The translations under genes and the position numbers were made by a program. Shown piece after piece: positions 55,377 through 64,000 of a stretch of 64,000 nt of DNA. Within the stretch, counting starts at the first letter, position 1, and each line of letters opens with the position of its first letter. Source of the DNA: Clostridium sp. M62/1 (GTDB taxonomy: Bacteria > Bacillota > Clostridia > Lachnospirales > Lachnospiraceae); the NCBI RefSeq assembly GCF_020736365.1, contig NZ_CP085988.1, positions 3,540,001 through 3,604,000 of the forward strand. The letters run 5' to 3'. The notes below the pieces were generated by a model. It ran no database searches, had not been told where the DNA came from, and saw only the letters and a list, made by a program, of their open reading frames with translations.

Positions 55377-55447
55377 GTTCAGGCAGGGCTGACAGAAGGA
55401 TCTTCTGGCTGTGCCCTGCCAATACAGCACTTAAGGGGGATAATGAT

Positions 55448-56878
55448 TTGAAAGAAAATACTTCGGGCAGCAGAAGCTTAAATAATGGCTTAAATAACAG
55501 CTCAGATAATCGTTCACATAATAATACTCTGCTGACAGAGCGCCTGCCCCGCCTGTTTCTGCTCTTTGTTCTTCCTGCGGTCATCTCCATGGTCATCTCA
55601 GGAACACAGAGCATGATAGACGGAATTTTTCTCGGCCGCTTTGCAGGGGTCAATGCCATGGCAAGCGTCAATATTGCAGGGCCCTACATGCAGATTATCA
55701 CAGGCTGCACCATGGTTATCTGCATCGGAACCTTCAGCTATCTGGGACGGACGCTGGGAGAAAACACGAACCCGCAGAAGGCCAAGGACATCTTCCGGAC
55801 GGCTGTCGTGTCCCTTGCGGCATGCGCTCTGATACTCATGGCAGCGGGACTTTTCCTCTCCCGTCCCCTGGCTCTCCTCCTGGGGGCCAATGAAGTGCTC
55901 CTAGATGAGACAGCACTCTATATCAGGACAGTGGCAGTTTTTATCCCTGCCATCTGCTTCATGATGCATTTCGGATTCACAGCAAGGCTTCTTGAAAAGC
56001 CTCACCTGTACCTGATTGCCACGCTCTGCTGCGTAAGCTGCAACGTGATCATGGACTACCTTGCTGTCAAGGTTCTGGGACTGGGCGTAGTAGGCGCGGC
56101 GGCGGCCACAGGCCTTTCCTACCTGTCCGGCCTTCTCGTAGTAGTGCGCCCCTTCCTGAGCAGAAAATCCATCGTGAACCTGTTTGAAGGCACCTTTCAC
56201 TGGGATATTCTGAGAAGCTCTGCCTTTAACGGTTCCTCTGAGGGGATCACAAGCATTTCCGCCGCCCTGACCATGTACCTGTTCAACACAGCTTTCATGG
56301 GCTTTGCCGGGGAAAGCGGAGTGGCCGCATTTACAGTCATCAACTATGCCGGAAATTTTGTAGTGCTCGTCATGTTCGGAGTCTCCGACGGAATCAGCAC
56401 CCTTGTCAGCTACAACTACGGGGCGAAGCTCCTCCTGCGCGTGAAAAAAACTCTGAGGGCAGCCCTGATGATCAATTTCTGCATCGGTCTTTTGATCTTC
56501 ACCGTTCTCCATCTGTTCAGCCGGCAGATGGTGGGAATTTTCGTATCTGACAACGAGTTCGTCACAGCCATGGCGGTACAGGGAGCCGCCCTCTACAGCT
56601 TTTGCTTCCTGATGAACGGCTTCAACATTGTGCAGTCCGGCTACTATACCTCCATGGGAGATGCCCTCGCCTCCGTGATCATCTCAGCCAGCCGCGGGAT
56701 TGTCTTTATCTCCACGGGTATTTTCCTTCTGCCTCAGTTTCTGGGCATAAACGGCGTATGGCTGACGCCTCCCTTTGCAGAGCTGATGACCGTTCTGGTG
56801 TGCCTGATCATTGGCCGGGTCCGCTCTGCTGACCGCGAAATATCCGAAGAAACCGCTCCCCGTACTTCTCCAGCTTAA
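55448..56878 (+). CDS. MATE-family multidrug efflux transporter
   Basis: This Na+- or H+-coupled exporter of toxic organic cations is predicted to have 12 membrane segments in two halves (FVLPAVISMVISGTQSMIDG opening the first, AFNGSSEGITSISAALTMYL the second). Of its 476 residues the first 30 are polar and Asn/Ser-rich. The start is TTG 55448, preceded by AAGGGGG; an ATG 5 nt upstream is out of frame. The upstream merR gene and its operator indicate induction by a drug-like ligand. Confidence 0.93.
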   Translation: MKENTSGSRSLNNGLNNSSDNRSHNNTLLTERLPRLFLLFVLPAVISMVISGTQSMIDGIFLGRFAGVNAMASVNIAGPYMQIITGCTMVICIGTFSYLGRTLGENTNPQKAKDIFRTAVVSLAACALILMAAGLFLSRPLALLLGANEVLLDETALYIRTVAVFIPAICFMMHFGFTARLLEKPHLYLIATLCCVSCNVIMDYLAVKVLGLGVVGAAAATGLSYLSGLLVVVRPFLSRKSIVNLFEGTFHWDILRSSAFNGSSEGITSISAALTMYLFNTAFMGFAGESGVAAFTVINYAGNFVVLVMFGVSDGISTLVSYNYGAKLLLRVKKTLRAALMINFCIGLLIFTVLHLFSRQMVGIFVSDNEFVTAMAVQGAALYSFCFLMNGFNIVQSGYYTSMGDALASVIISASRGIVFISTGIFLLPQFLGINGVWLTPPFAELMTVLVCLIIGRVRSADREISEETAPRTSPA

Positions 56879-58823
56879 CCTCTCCGACTCCCGTGACACA
56901 GAGCATCTCCTCCCTGGTGGCCGGCTTTACCGCGCACATGGCCACCAGGGTCTTATCTGAAAAGATAATGTAGGGCGGAACCTGTTCCTGCCTTGCAATC
57001 TCCATCCGGAGGCTTCGAAGCTCCTCAAACAGCGGCTCGTCCTCCTTTTTAAGTCCGGCAGCAATCACTTTTTCCCGCTGCCTTTCTCCCCGCCCCTTTC
57101 TGCGGCGTTCTGAGTTTCCGCCTGTCCTCTCTCCTGTTTCCTCCCTTGCCAGCTTCATCACCATACGAAGACCGTCGTTCTCTTTATGGCAGTCTTTCTC
57201 TTTCCCCTTCCCGCACGCTCTCCTCTTCTCCCACTCCCCCAGAAACTCCTCTCCCTTCTCTGTCAGTTTGACAATCATGTAGGAGTCATCCGTCAGACGA
57301 AGGTATCCCTCCAGCAGGAGGTGATTGAAGATATCCCGGAGCCTGTGGAGAGCCATACCTCTGCACGCCCCGAAAAACGGATTCTCCTCCATCCGGTACT
57401 GCCTGACTTTCGCCGTACTGCCTCCGTGGACGGTATTGAGAATCACCTGGATTCCGTACCTCTGGCGGCACGCCTTCACACAGCCCAGAAAAGCTCCGGC
57501 CTGTTCTGTTATGTCAACCGTTTCAAAGTTCGTCATACAGTTCCTGCAGTTTCCGCAGTAATTGTCCCCATATTCCCCGAAATACCTGAGCATATATCCT
57601 CTCAGGCATTCATTTGTAAAACAGTAGAAGGTCATTTTCCGGAGCCGCTCAAAATCTCTCTCCCTCACAATTTCCCTGGCAATATCGTCCAGCTCCTCAT
57701 TCTCCCCGCCCTTTTCAATAAAGAGCTGATTTGTGATAACATCCTGACCGCTGTAATACAGGATGCACTCCGCCGGCTCCCCATCGCGCCCGGCCCTGCC
57801 TGCCTCCTGATAGTAGCTCTCCATGTTTTTCGGCATACTGTAGTGGAGCACATACCGCACATTGGACTTGTCAATTCCCATACCGAATGCATTGGTGGCA
57901 ACCATCACTGGCTTCCGGTCATAGATGAAATCCTCCTGATTCTTCCGGCGCTCCTCGTCAGACAAGCCCGCATGATAGCGGGTGGCAGGGACTCCCTCCC
58001 ACTGGAGCTTCCCGCAGACCTCCTCCACCTGCTTTCTCGTCAGGCAGTAGATAATCCCACTGTCCTTCGGATGCATTGCCACATAGCTTTTCACCGCGCC
58101 AAACCTGTCCTGAACCTTCTCCACCGAAAACCAGAGATTGGGCCTGTCAAAACCCGTAGCCGCCATAAACGGACGGTCCAACAGCAGCAGATCGATCACG
58201 TCTGCCTTCACCTCATCGGTGGCCGTGGCCGTAAACGCAGCTATCACGGGCCTTTTGGGCAGGCGGCTCACAAACTCCGGTATTTTCAGATACCCCGGCC
58301 TGAAATCCTGCCCCCACTGGGAGACACAGTGAGCCTCGTCCACTGCCAGCATGGAAATCTCAGCATTTTTCGCAAAGTCCAGAAAGCTCTCCGTCAGCAG
58401 CCGCTCCGGTGCGACATAGATAATCTTATACTGTCCATTCCCGGCCAGCTTTAATGCTTTGAAATACTGATTCTGTGTGAGAGAGCTGTTCAGATAGGCG
58501 GCATGGATGCCGGCCTGGTTCAGAGCTGTAACCTGATCCTTCATAAGAGAGATAAGAGGTGAAACCACAATGGTAATTCCGTCCATCAAAAGGGCGGGAA
58601 TCTGATAGCAGAGAGATTTGCCGGCCCCGGTGGGCATGATTCCAAAAGTATCTCTTCCGCTCAGGATGCTGTCTATCAGCTCCTGCTGGCCCTCCCGGAA
58701 CGAGTCATAGCCAAAATAGTATTTGAGGGCCTGAAGGGGAGTCCCCCTCTCTGCTCCCGGCCCCTCCCTGCCTTCTTCTCCTTCGCAGAATTCTCCCCGG
58801 GATTCCTTCCATCTTTCATCCAT
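56808..58823 (-). CDS. recQ: ATP-dependent DNA helicase RecQ
   Basis: This 3'-5' helicase works in recombination and fork repair. Motif 0 is YFGYDSFREGQQELI, the P-loop is MPTGAGKSLCYQIPAL, and the DEAH motif is VDEAHCVSQWGQDFRP. Motif VI is QEAGRAGRDGEPAEC. The zinc-binding region is CLRGYMLRYFGEYGDNYCGN, and an HRDC domain lies near the C-terminus (FEELRSLRMEIARQEQVPPY). At 671 residues it is longer than average because of a charged insert before HRDC. ATG 58823 follows GGGAGG. Its 3' end overlaps the end of the MATE gene on the other strand by 71 nt. Confidence 0.95.
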   Translation of the reverse strand: MDERWKESRGEFCEGEEGREGPGAERGTPLQALKYYFGYDSFREGQQELIDSILSGRDTFGIMPTGAGKSLCYQIPALLMDGITIVVSPLISLMKDQVTALNQAGIHAAYLNSSLTQNQYFKALKLAGNGQYKIIYVAPERLLTESFLDFAKNAEISMLAVDEAHCVSQWGQDFRPGYLKIPEFVSRLPKRPVIAAFTATATDEVKADVIDLLLLDRPFMAATGFDRPNLWFSVEKVQDRFGAVKSYVAMHPKDSGIIYCLTRKQVEEVCGKLQWEGVPATRYHAGLSDEERRKNQEDFIYDRKPVMVATNAFGMGIDKSNVRYVLHYSMPKNMESYYQEAGRAGRDGEPAECILYYSGQDVITNQLFIEKGGENEELDDIAREIVRERDFERLRKMTFYCFTNECLRGYMLRYFGEYGDNYCGNCRNCMTNFETVDITEQAGAFLGCVKACRQRYGIQVILNTVHGGSTAKVRQYRMEENPFFGACRGMALHRLRDIFNHLLLEGYLRLTDDSYMIVKLTEKGEEFLGEWEKRRACGKGKEKDCHKENDGLRMVMKLAREETGERTGGNSERRRKGRGERQREKVIAAGLKKEDEPLFEELRSLRMEIARQEQVPPYIIFSDKTLVAMCAVKPATREEMLCVTGVGEVKLEKYGERFLRIFRGQQSGPGQ

Positions 58824-58867
58824 CCGCTCTTCCTCCCTTCTTCGCTGCATGCGGCCTGCCAGGTATC

Positions 58868-59848
58868 TTAAAAGCCCTGAAATCCTCTCTCCGGACACAG
58901 TATTCTCTTTCCGAGAAGCTCTTCCACCGCCGCCAGATAGGCCTCCATGCTGCCCGCCTTTCGGATCTTCTTTGCCTCTTTTTCACTGTCCGGAAACAGG
59001 GTGAGCATATACGTCCAGAGCTCTTTCATCTTAAACAGCGTATTTCTGTTTCCTGACATCACCTCCCGGTAACCATTCAGGAGATCCTCATGAAAATCCC
59101 TGAAACGCTTCTCATCCAAAGGATTTTTCCCTGTCTCCATCCATTCTGCAAGTCCCGGATTGGCAATCACGCCCCTCCCAAGCATCACGCACTCCGTCTC
59201 CGGAAATTCCGCCCGGAACCGGGAAAGCTCCTCCGGCGTAAAAATATCTCCGTTGTAGCAGAGCTTCACTCCGCAGGCTCTCTCCTTAGCCAGCCGGAAC
59301 GCCTCCCAGTGGGGAGTATTTTTATAAAAATCCGTCTGCACCCTGGGATGGATGATCAGCTCGCTTAAGGGGAATCTGAGGTACAGCTCCAGAAGCTCCT
59401 CAAACCCCTCCGAGCTCTCCTTTCCCAGCCTGGTCTTAATCGAAACCCTCATGCCCATGTTCTCTGCACAGTCAAAAATCTCATCCAGAAAACACTCCAG
59501 CCGTTCTCTCAGCTGTGCAGCGAGAAATCCGGAGCCCTTCCCCTTGGCTGCCACCGTCCCGGACGGGCACCCCAGGTTCAGATTCACTTCCCTGTATCCC
59601 AGCTCCCAGAGTCCCCTCATAGCCGAACAGAACGCTTCCGCATCATTAGTCAGAATCTGGGGCACAAGCAGAATCCCCCTGTTATGCTCCGGCAGCACAT
59701 CATTCCTTTCCCTGGAAGTCATAGCTTTATTCAGATGGGGTGAGAGAAACGGAGTAAAATATTTGCCGATTCGGCCGAAATGCCTGTGATAAGCGTTCCT
59801 GTAGACATAACCTGTAATCCCCTCCATGGGGGCCAAATAGTAATTCAC
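58868..59848 (-). CDS. dus: tRNA-dihydrouridine synthase
   Basis: This FMN enzyme reduces uridine to dihydrouridine in tRNA D-loops. The N-terminus reads YLAPMEGITGYVYRNAYHRH. The catalytic Cys is in VNLNLGCPSGTVAAKGKGSG, FMN contacts are in IKTRLG and LCYNGDIFTPEE, and LGRGVIANPGL follows. The 326 residues are complete. It is encoded 44 nt upstream of recQ. Confidence 0.95.
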   Translation of the reverse strand: MNYYLAPMEGITGYVYRNAYHRHFGRIGKYFTPFLSPHLNKAMTSRERNDVLPEHNRGILLVPQILTNDAEAFCSAMRGLWELGYREVNLNLGCPSGTVAAKGKGSGFLAAQLRERLECFLDEIFDCAENMGMRVSIKTRLGKESSEGFEELLELYLRFPLSELIIHPRVQTDFYKNTPHWEAFRLAKERACGVKLCYNGDIFTPEELSRFRAEFPETECVMLGRGVIANPGLAEWMETGKNPLDEKRFRDFHEDLLNGYREVMSGNRNTLFKMKELWTYMLTLFPDSEKEAKKIRKAGSMEAYLAAVEELLGKRILCPERGFQGF

Positions 59849-60239
59849 TAAACCTTCTCCTTAACCATTTAATAATCGTGTTTTGGCTCTCTTCGGGCGC
59901 CAGCGGCTCAGCGCAGGTATAATGCCGCTCTGCGGACATTATACCATATCCTCCGGATATGGCAGCCTCCGGCGGAATTTAGCGCCCGGTTTTCAGCAGT
60001 AAATGCTGAAACCGGCATGCGCAGGTATAATGACTGCTTCGCAGTCATTATACCCTATTTCCCCTCCTGTGTCATTCCTCCCCAAAATAAAATTTCCGTA
60101 AACTCCCTGCCGTTTTGCAGCCTCTCTTCTGCCGCTTCCCTTCTTCCATCTCCTTTTGTCCCTTCCACAGAAGACAGTAAAAAATTTCACTTCAGTCTCC
60201 CCGGAGACACCCTCTCCTGCTGCCATCCCCCTTGCGCAG
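59849..60239. other. Intergenic region with repeated hairpins
   Basis: No gene is visible. It contains two related hairpins (59916-59945 and 60024-60054), a third smaller inverted repeat near 59991-60015, and no recognisable promoter for dus. Confidence 0.6.
59911..60054. repeat. Duplicated GCGCAGGTATAATG hairpin unit
   Basis: GCGCAGGTATAATG occurs at 59911-59924 and 60019-60032. In each copy it opens a hairpin closed by CATTATACC. The second is perfect: 14-bp stem GGTATAATGACTGC with a TTC loop. Confidence 0.8.
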
Positions 60240-60299
60240 AAAACAGGGAGAAGTTTTATTGTGACTTTGCTGGAACAATAAAACTTCTCCCTGTTTTCC
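60240..60299 (-). terminator. Long perfect hairpin after the opuC operon
   Basis: A 24-bp perfect inverted repeat (60240-60263 and 60276-60299) encloses a 12-nt loop, with A4 and T4 at the outer ends. It lies 6 nt past the transporter stop codon and is longer than most terminators. Confidence 0.75.
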
Positions 60300-60305
60300 C
60301 TCCCA

Positions 60306-61886
60306 CTATTTTCTCGCATATTCCGGCAGGTTCTCAACAAGGAAGTTGTGGGCAACCTCCTCTGCCTTCTGTCCTTCTTCATCTACCAGGTAGTTTAACT
60401 CTGCCATGGTATCGGTGGACAGCACGTCTGCCAGGGCCTCTGTAACATCTGCAATCTCCGGGTACTGTTCCATGATCTCCTCACGGAATACGGGAACTGC
60501 ATAGTAAGGCGGAAATACTCCCTGATCATCCTCCAGGATTACCAGGTCAAATTTCTTCAGCAGTCCGTCTGTGGAGTAGGCGTCGATGACCTGCCCCTCT
60601 CCGCTCATAAGCGCTGTGTATCTGGCGGAGCCGTCCACTCCCACCTTGTTGAAATTAATTCCGTACCTGTCCTCCACTCCCAGGAGACCGTCCTCGCGGT
60701 TCATAAATGCCAGAGTCGAGCAGATCGTGACAGGTCCGCCTATCTTTTTCAGATCGCTGATCGTCTCTAGTCCATACTGCTCTGCAATTTCCTTGGTCGT
60801 AGAAAGTGTGTAAGTATTATTGACATTCAGGGAATTGAGCACATCCAAACCGTACTGCTCCTTCATTCCCTTAACAGAGTCTGTATAGACCTGCTCCACG
60901 TCAGAGCTGGCCGGGTTCTTCAGGATATTCACATAAAGCGTTCCCGTGTAATCCACATATCCGTCGATCTCCCCGCTCTCTATGGATGACAGGCAGACAG
61001 AGCCGGCTCCCAGATCCGGGATGGTTTCCACGTCAATTCCCAGATCCCGCTCGATGGCCTCCGAAAGCATATAGGCAAAAATTTCATTCTCAGAGAAATC
61101 CATGCTGGCAATTCTGATATCGGCTGTCTTTTTCCCCTGGAAAAGGCTTGCAGAAAACAGAGCCACAAGCAGGGCAACAGCCACTGCGATAACCACGCAC
61201 TCCCTCTTTTTGCGGCGCCTCTTCTCGTCCTTATTCTTGCCCTCCAGAAGGCTCACAGGCGTCACAATCGTTTCTATGGCCGCGAATACTCGGTCCACCA
61301 GAAGGGCCAGAATACAGGCCGGAATAGCTCCCGCCAGGATCATCACATTGCTGACAGTTCTGATTCCGGAGAATACCAGATAGCCCAGTCCGCCGCCGCC
61401 CACATAGGCGGCCAGAGTCATAAGTCCTACCGCGGAAACAGCGGAGATTCTCACACCTGTCATAATCACAGGAAGGGCCATGGGAAGCCTTACCTTAAAC
61501 AGGATCTGGCTCTTGGTAAGTCCGATTCCCTCTGCTGCCTCCAACATCTGGTCACTGATATTCATAAGCCCTGCATACGTATTCTTGATAATCGGAAGCA
61601 GAGAATAGATGACAACCAGAAAGATGGCCGGCTTCATACCGATTCCGAACACCGGGATGGCAAGTCCCAGAAGAGCCATGCTGGGCACTGCCTGCACTAC
61701 GTTGGCAAAGGCCAGAACAGGCTTGCTGGCAGGCCGTATATAGGCAATCAGGATTCCCAGGGGAACGCCGATCAGGATGGCCGCCACAAGAGCCAGCACC
61801 GTAAGCTCAATATGCTCCACCAGAAGGGAGAGAATCTCCTGACTGGATGAGTTGAAATATTCAATCAAATCTGCAAACAGCTTCAT
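60306..61886 (-). CDS. opuCB: Osmoprotectant ABC transporter permease fused to substrate-binding protein
   Basis: It imports glycine betaine, choline or carnitine. Residues about 1-215 form the permease with five or six membrane helices and the EAA-like contact loop (EAAEGIGLTKSQILFKVRLP). A linker and another membrane helix near 230-250 lead to an extracellular OpuAC/OsmX-type binding domain (residues about 260-526; IPDLGAGSVCLSSIESGEID, DGYVDYTGTLYVNIL). Such permease-receptor fusions are known. ATG 61886 shares one base with the stop of the ATPase gene (TAATG). Confidence 0.93.
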   Translation of the reverse strand: MKLFADLIEYFNSSSQEILSLLVEHIELTVLALVAAILIGVPLGILIAYIRPASKPVLAFANVVQAVPSMALLGLAIPVFGIGMKPAIFLVVIYSLLPIIKNTYAGLMNISDQMLEAAEGIGLTKSQILFKVRLPMALPVIMTGVRISAVSAVGLMTLAAYVGGGGLGYLVFSGIRTVSNVMILAGAIPACILALLVDRVFAAIETIVTPVSLLEGKNKDEKRRRKKRECVVIAVAVALLVALFSASLFQGKKTADIRIASMDFSENEIFAYMLSEAIERDLGIDVETIPDLGAGSVCLSSIESGEIDGYVDYTGTLYVNILKNPASSDVEQVYTDSVKGMKEQYGLDVLNSLNVNNTYTLSTTKEIAEQYGLETISDLKKIGGPVTICSTLAFMNREDGLLGVEDRYGINFNKVGVDGSARYTALMSGEGQVIDAYSTDGLLKKFDLVILEDDQGVFPPYYAVPVFREEIMEQYPEIADVTEALADVLSTDTMAELNYLVDEEGQKAEEVAHNFLVENLPEYARK

Positions 61887-63019
61887 TATGACTCCTCCTT
61901 TCCTGAATCAGCGATAAACTGGCGGCTCAGGGTGTTGATCAGGGTACTTCTCGTGATCAGTCCCTCAATGATTCCCTGGCTGTTTACCACCGGAAGGGTG
62001 GACAGGTGGTGCTCATCAAACAGAGTCAGCAGATCCACAATGGAGCTGTCCGGCCCGACAGAGGTGAATTCCCGGTACATGAAATCCTCCGCCGGACGTT
62101 TGATCTCATGAACCCCGATGAGGGACTCTGCAAACAGTACGCCGTAGAGTCTTCCCTTCTGATCCGTGATCATCAGCGTATCTACCTTTTTGCGTCCCAT
62201 GGTCTCAATACACTTGAAAATCGGCATCTTCGGATGGCAGCACACCGGATCGGAAATCATAATATCCCTTGTCTTGATAAACTCCGGCGAAGTCCAGATT
62301 CTCTTGGGACCGATGAAGTTGCGCACAAAATCGTTGGCCGGGTTCTTCAGAATATTTTCCGGAGTGTCAAACTGGGTGATCCGCCCCTCCTCCATGATGC
62401 AGATCCGGTCGGCCAGACGGATGGCCTCGTCCATGTCGTGGGTTACAAACACGATCGTCCGCTTTAACGCCGCCTGCATGTCAATCAGGGCGTTCTGAAT
62501 CTGGGTTCTCGTAATGGGATCCAGAGCTGAAAACGGCTCGTCCATCAGGATAATCTCCGGATCTGCCATAAAGGCCCTCACAACGCCGGCCCTCTGCTGC
62601 TGACCGCCTGACATCTCCGACGGATAAGCGTCCATAAAGGTAGCCGGATCCAGGTTTACCATATTCATCAGGCGGATGGCATTCTCCTCCATCCGGTCCT
62701 TGTCCTTACTCTTCATCCTCGCGATAATCTCGATGTTCTCCCTGATTGTCATATGGGGGAACAGGCCTATCTGCTGGATTACGTATCCCATTCGCCTCCT
62801 CAGCGCAATGGTGTCCATATGGGAGATATCCCGCCCGTTGATCTCCACCGTTCCGTCTGAAGGCAGAATCAGCTTGTTAATCATCTTTAAGGTAGTCGTC
62901 TTGCCGCATCCGCTCTCTCCCAGGAGAACCACAAACTCCCCGTCCGGGATCTGAAAGCTGATGTCATCAATTATTTTTTTACCATGAAAGGTTTTGGAAA
63001 CATGTTTGAATTCAATCAT
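61886..63019 (-). CDS. opuCA: Osmoprotectant ABC transporter ATP-binding protein with CBS domains
   Basis: This is the ATPase of the glycine-betaine/choline importer. The P-loop is LLGESGCGKTTTLKMI, the signature is EMSGGQQQRAGVVRAF, and Walker B is IILMDEPFSALDPITR. Two C-terminal CBS domains (residues about 255-370) are known in OpuC/OpuA ATPases as ionic-strength or c-di-AMP sensors. I chose ATG 63019 (MIEFKHVSKTF) for its GGAGGG site 7 nt upstream; the longer frame runs through the riboswitch terminator and is not coding. Confidence 0.95.
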   Translation of the reverse strand: MIEFKHVSKTFHGKKIIDDISFQIPDGEFVVLLGESGCGKTTTLKMINKLILPSDGTVEINGRDISHMDTIALRRRMGYVIQQIGLFPHMTIRENIEIIARMKSKDKDRMEENAIRLMNMVNLDPATFMDAYPSEMSGGQQQRAGVVRAFMADPEIILMDEPFSALDPITRTQIQNALIDMQAALKRTIVFVTHDMDEAIRLADRICIMEEGRITQFDTPENILKNPANDFVRNFIGPKRIWTSPEFIKTRDIMISDPVCCHPKMPIFKCIETMGRKKVDTLMITDQKGRLYGVLFAESLIGVHEIKRPAEDFMYREFTSVGPDSSIVDLLTLFDEHHLSTLPVVNSQGIIEGLITRSTLINTLSRQFIADSGKEES

Positions 63020-63086
63020 CTGATCACCCTCCTGCATGTCCAGTTCCCATAGGCCGTCCGGCCTGTCTGAAGCAACATACAATACA

Positions 63087-63117
63087 GAAAAGAAAAACCG
63101 CCTGCAGTGCAGGCGGT
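63087..63117 (-). terminator. Attenuator terminator in the opuC leader
   Basis: Perfect 10-bp stem ACCGCCTGCA/TGCAGGCGGT around a single base, followed on the minus strand by TTTTTCTTTT. It lies between the riboswitch aptamer and opuCA, as expected for a transcription-controlling riboswitch. Confidence 0.88.
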
Positions 63118-63162
63118 GAAAGGTTTCTGAAAAAACGCATAAAGAAACTAAGACGTATTGCC

Positions 63163-63311
63163 AGATACGCAAATCCTTCCAATGTCTGCGAGATTAGCTG
63201 ACGGGTTCGGAAAAGAAGGTTTCCTATGGCAGAAATTTCAAAGCCAGGACGCACCCGTGCTTTCACCTGCTGCAATTCACCCCAAAAATTGGTTCTCCCG
63301 CTGCCGTATCT
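63163..63311 (-). ncRNA. Cyclic di-AMP riboswitch (ydaO/yuaA type)
   Basis: The minus-strand leader contains the conserved ydaO blocks: GGGAGAACCA, TTGGGGTGAATTGC, and the diagnostic CCGAACCCGTCAGCTAATC, followed by TCGCAG and GGAAGGA. The ends pair as a 7-bp P1 helix (AGATACG with CGTATCT). In this class, c-di-AMP binding favours termination, so high c-di-AMP would shut off osmolyte import. The order promoter, aptamer, terminator, opuCA fits exactly. Confidence 0.9.
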
Positions 63312-63345
63312 TACGGCATTAGACGTTCTGCATTGATTAGTTTTT

Positions 63346-63374
63346 ATTATACTATAAATAACAAATAAATACAA
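63346..63374 (-). promoter_or_regulatory. SigmaA-type promoter of the opuC operon
   Basis: TTGTAT (63374-63369) and TATAAT (63351-63346) on the minus strand, 17 nt apart, about 35 nt before the riboswitch. Confidence 0.8.
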
Positions 63375-63480
63375 TGAATTTTACATAAATTTTGAGTTAT
63401 AACGTAAAATCCAGTCTACAATGCAGGTTTCCCGATTTTATGACTGAAATTTCAGCATTCTGACACCTGCTTCCTGCCTT

Positions 63481-64000
63481 CTACGTGGACAGATCTACCC
63501 GGTCCCAGCCTGCACTCCTGTCCGCCTGGCCTTTCCTCCCTTCCCCTGGGTCTGCCGTCATGCACCCTGCTGCCCAGAAAAGAGCCCGGTGCCTTTCCAT
63601 CACAACATCACGAAGAATCCCTCCCGGGGCCGGAAATCCGTTGAGTCCCGCGTCCGTGCAGGCCCAGTCCAGGCGGTAGATAAAGTCCGCCGCGTCGAGA
63701 AGCTCCCGTTTGGATCTGAGCTTCACCGCCTGCTCAAATTCTGAAAAGCTGTCAAACTCCCTCATTTTTCTCACACACTCCCCCACGTCGCAGATTTTCT
63801 CCGGCCAGGAAAGGCTGTCGAACATACCGAGGGCCCACTCCATGACGTACAGATTTTCGTACTGCCAGGAGAAGTGAATTCTCGCAGCCTCCTCTGAAAA
63901 ATCGTCCTCCAGATACGTCTTCTCGGCTGGGGAGAAAAATTCATCTGCCCGGAAATGCTCGATAATTTCCCTGACAAACTCTCTCGCCTGCTGAGGCTTC
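63481..64000 (-). CDS. DUF4272 protein (partial, 5' end beyond window)
   Basis: The visible C-terminal 172 residues carry what I recognise as DUF4272: SEEAARIHFSWQYENLYVMEW, ALGMFDSLSWPEKICDV, RSKRELLDAADFIYRLDW and VVMERHRALFWAAGC, then WDRVDLST at the end. The function of the family is unknown. The start is beyond position 64000. Confidence 0.82.
   Translation of the reverse strand, partial: KPQQAREFVREIIEHFRADEFFSPAEKTYLEDDFSEEAARIHFSWQYENLYVMEWALGMFDSLSWPEKICDVGECVRKMREFDSFSEFEQAVKLRSKRELLDAADFIYRLDWACTDAGLNGFPAPGGILRDVVMERHRALFWAAGCMTADPGEGRKGQADRSAGWDRVDLST

Noticed and set aside
57186..58454. 422-codon plus-strand frame
   Set aside because: Antisense to recQ; all helicase motifs are on the minus strand.
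63024..63374. 116-codon minus-strand frame in the opuC leader
   Set aside because: It coincides with the riboswitch and terminator and is not a protein gene.
1..64000. CRISPR arrays, tRNA and rRNA genes
   Set aside because: No regularly spaced identical repeats with unique spacers, and no tRNA cloverleaf or rRNA signature was noticed while reading both strands.

Overview
The window looks like chromosome of an endospore-forming member of the Firmicutes, most likely a Lachnospiraceae/Clostridium-group gut bacterium. The basis is the sporulation genes (spoIVB, spoIIIAA-AB-AC), strong AGGAGG ribosome sites, lineage-type small proteins (DUF4250), RsmH with a long N-terminal extension, and a c-di-AMP riboswitch in front of an osmolyte transporter. 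Species cannot be named from the sequence. No rRNA, tRNA or CRISPR array was recognised.

Layout. 1-11.8 kb is ordinary housekeeping DNA on the minus strand: a response regulator (cut by the edge), a polyphosphate operon (DUF815 ATPase, ppx, ppk), plsC-pheA, cardiolipin synthase, and dinB with two small coupled genes. 12.4-14.4 kb holds an NhaC-type antiporter and a low-molecular-weight protein tyrosine phosphatase (PTP). The 5' end of the PTP gene is an integration hotspot. From 14.4 to 20.6 kb lie mobile-element remains: an orphan hsdS, a Fic protein, a complete IS256-family element, tnpV, a chimeric ORF that begins with PTP codons, and a broken Tn916-type integrase. From 20.7 to 25.0 kb is a GC-rich block of foreign appearance (coaBC, AraC regulator, GH4 glycosidase, sbcD/sbcC debris), closed by an IS110 transposase remnant.

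25.6-45.9 kb is a defence island. It contains a four-gene Wadjet system with the DUF5716-type JetA (jetA-B-C-D, translationally coupled), then HAD, HD, HPr-like, AraC and Cys-rich genes, an Mrr-type restriction enzyme, a decayed IS3 transposase, and one 2,557-codon gene. That gene joins a DnaG-like zinc finger, primase core and Toprim to a reverse transcriptase (YVDD), a region of about 1,100 residues of unknown fold, and a C-terminal nitrilase with a complete Glu-Lys-Cys triad. It is the outstanding feature of the window and is probably a large anti-phage reverse transcriptase of the DRT (RT-nitrilase) kind with an added primase module.

46-64 kb returns to core genome: ribosomal protein L25/Ctc, spoIVB, a shortened spoIIIA operon (AA, AB, AC only), rsmH, rarA, a MerR/MATE pair with a textbook MerR-type operator, recQ, dus, and an opuC-type glycine-betaine/choline transporter. 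The transporter's leader carries a c-di-AMP (ydaO-type) riboswitch and terminator. A DUF4272 gene runs off the right edge.
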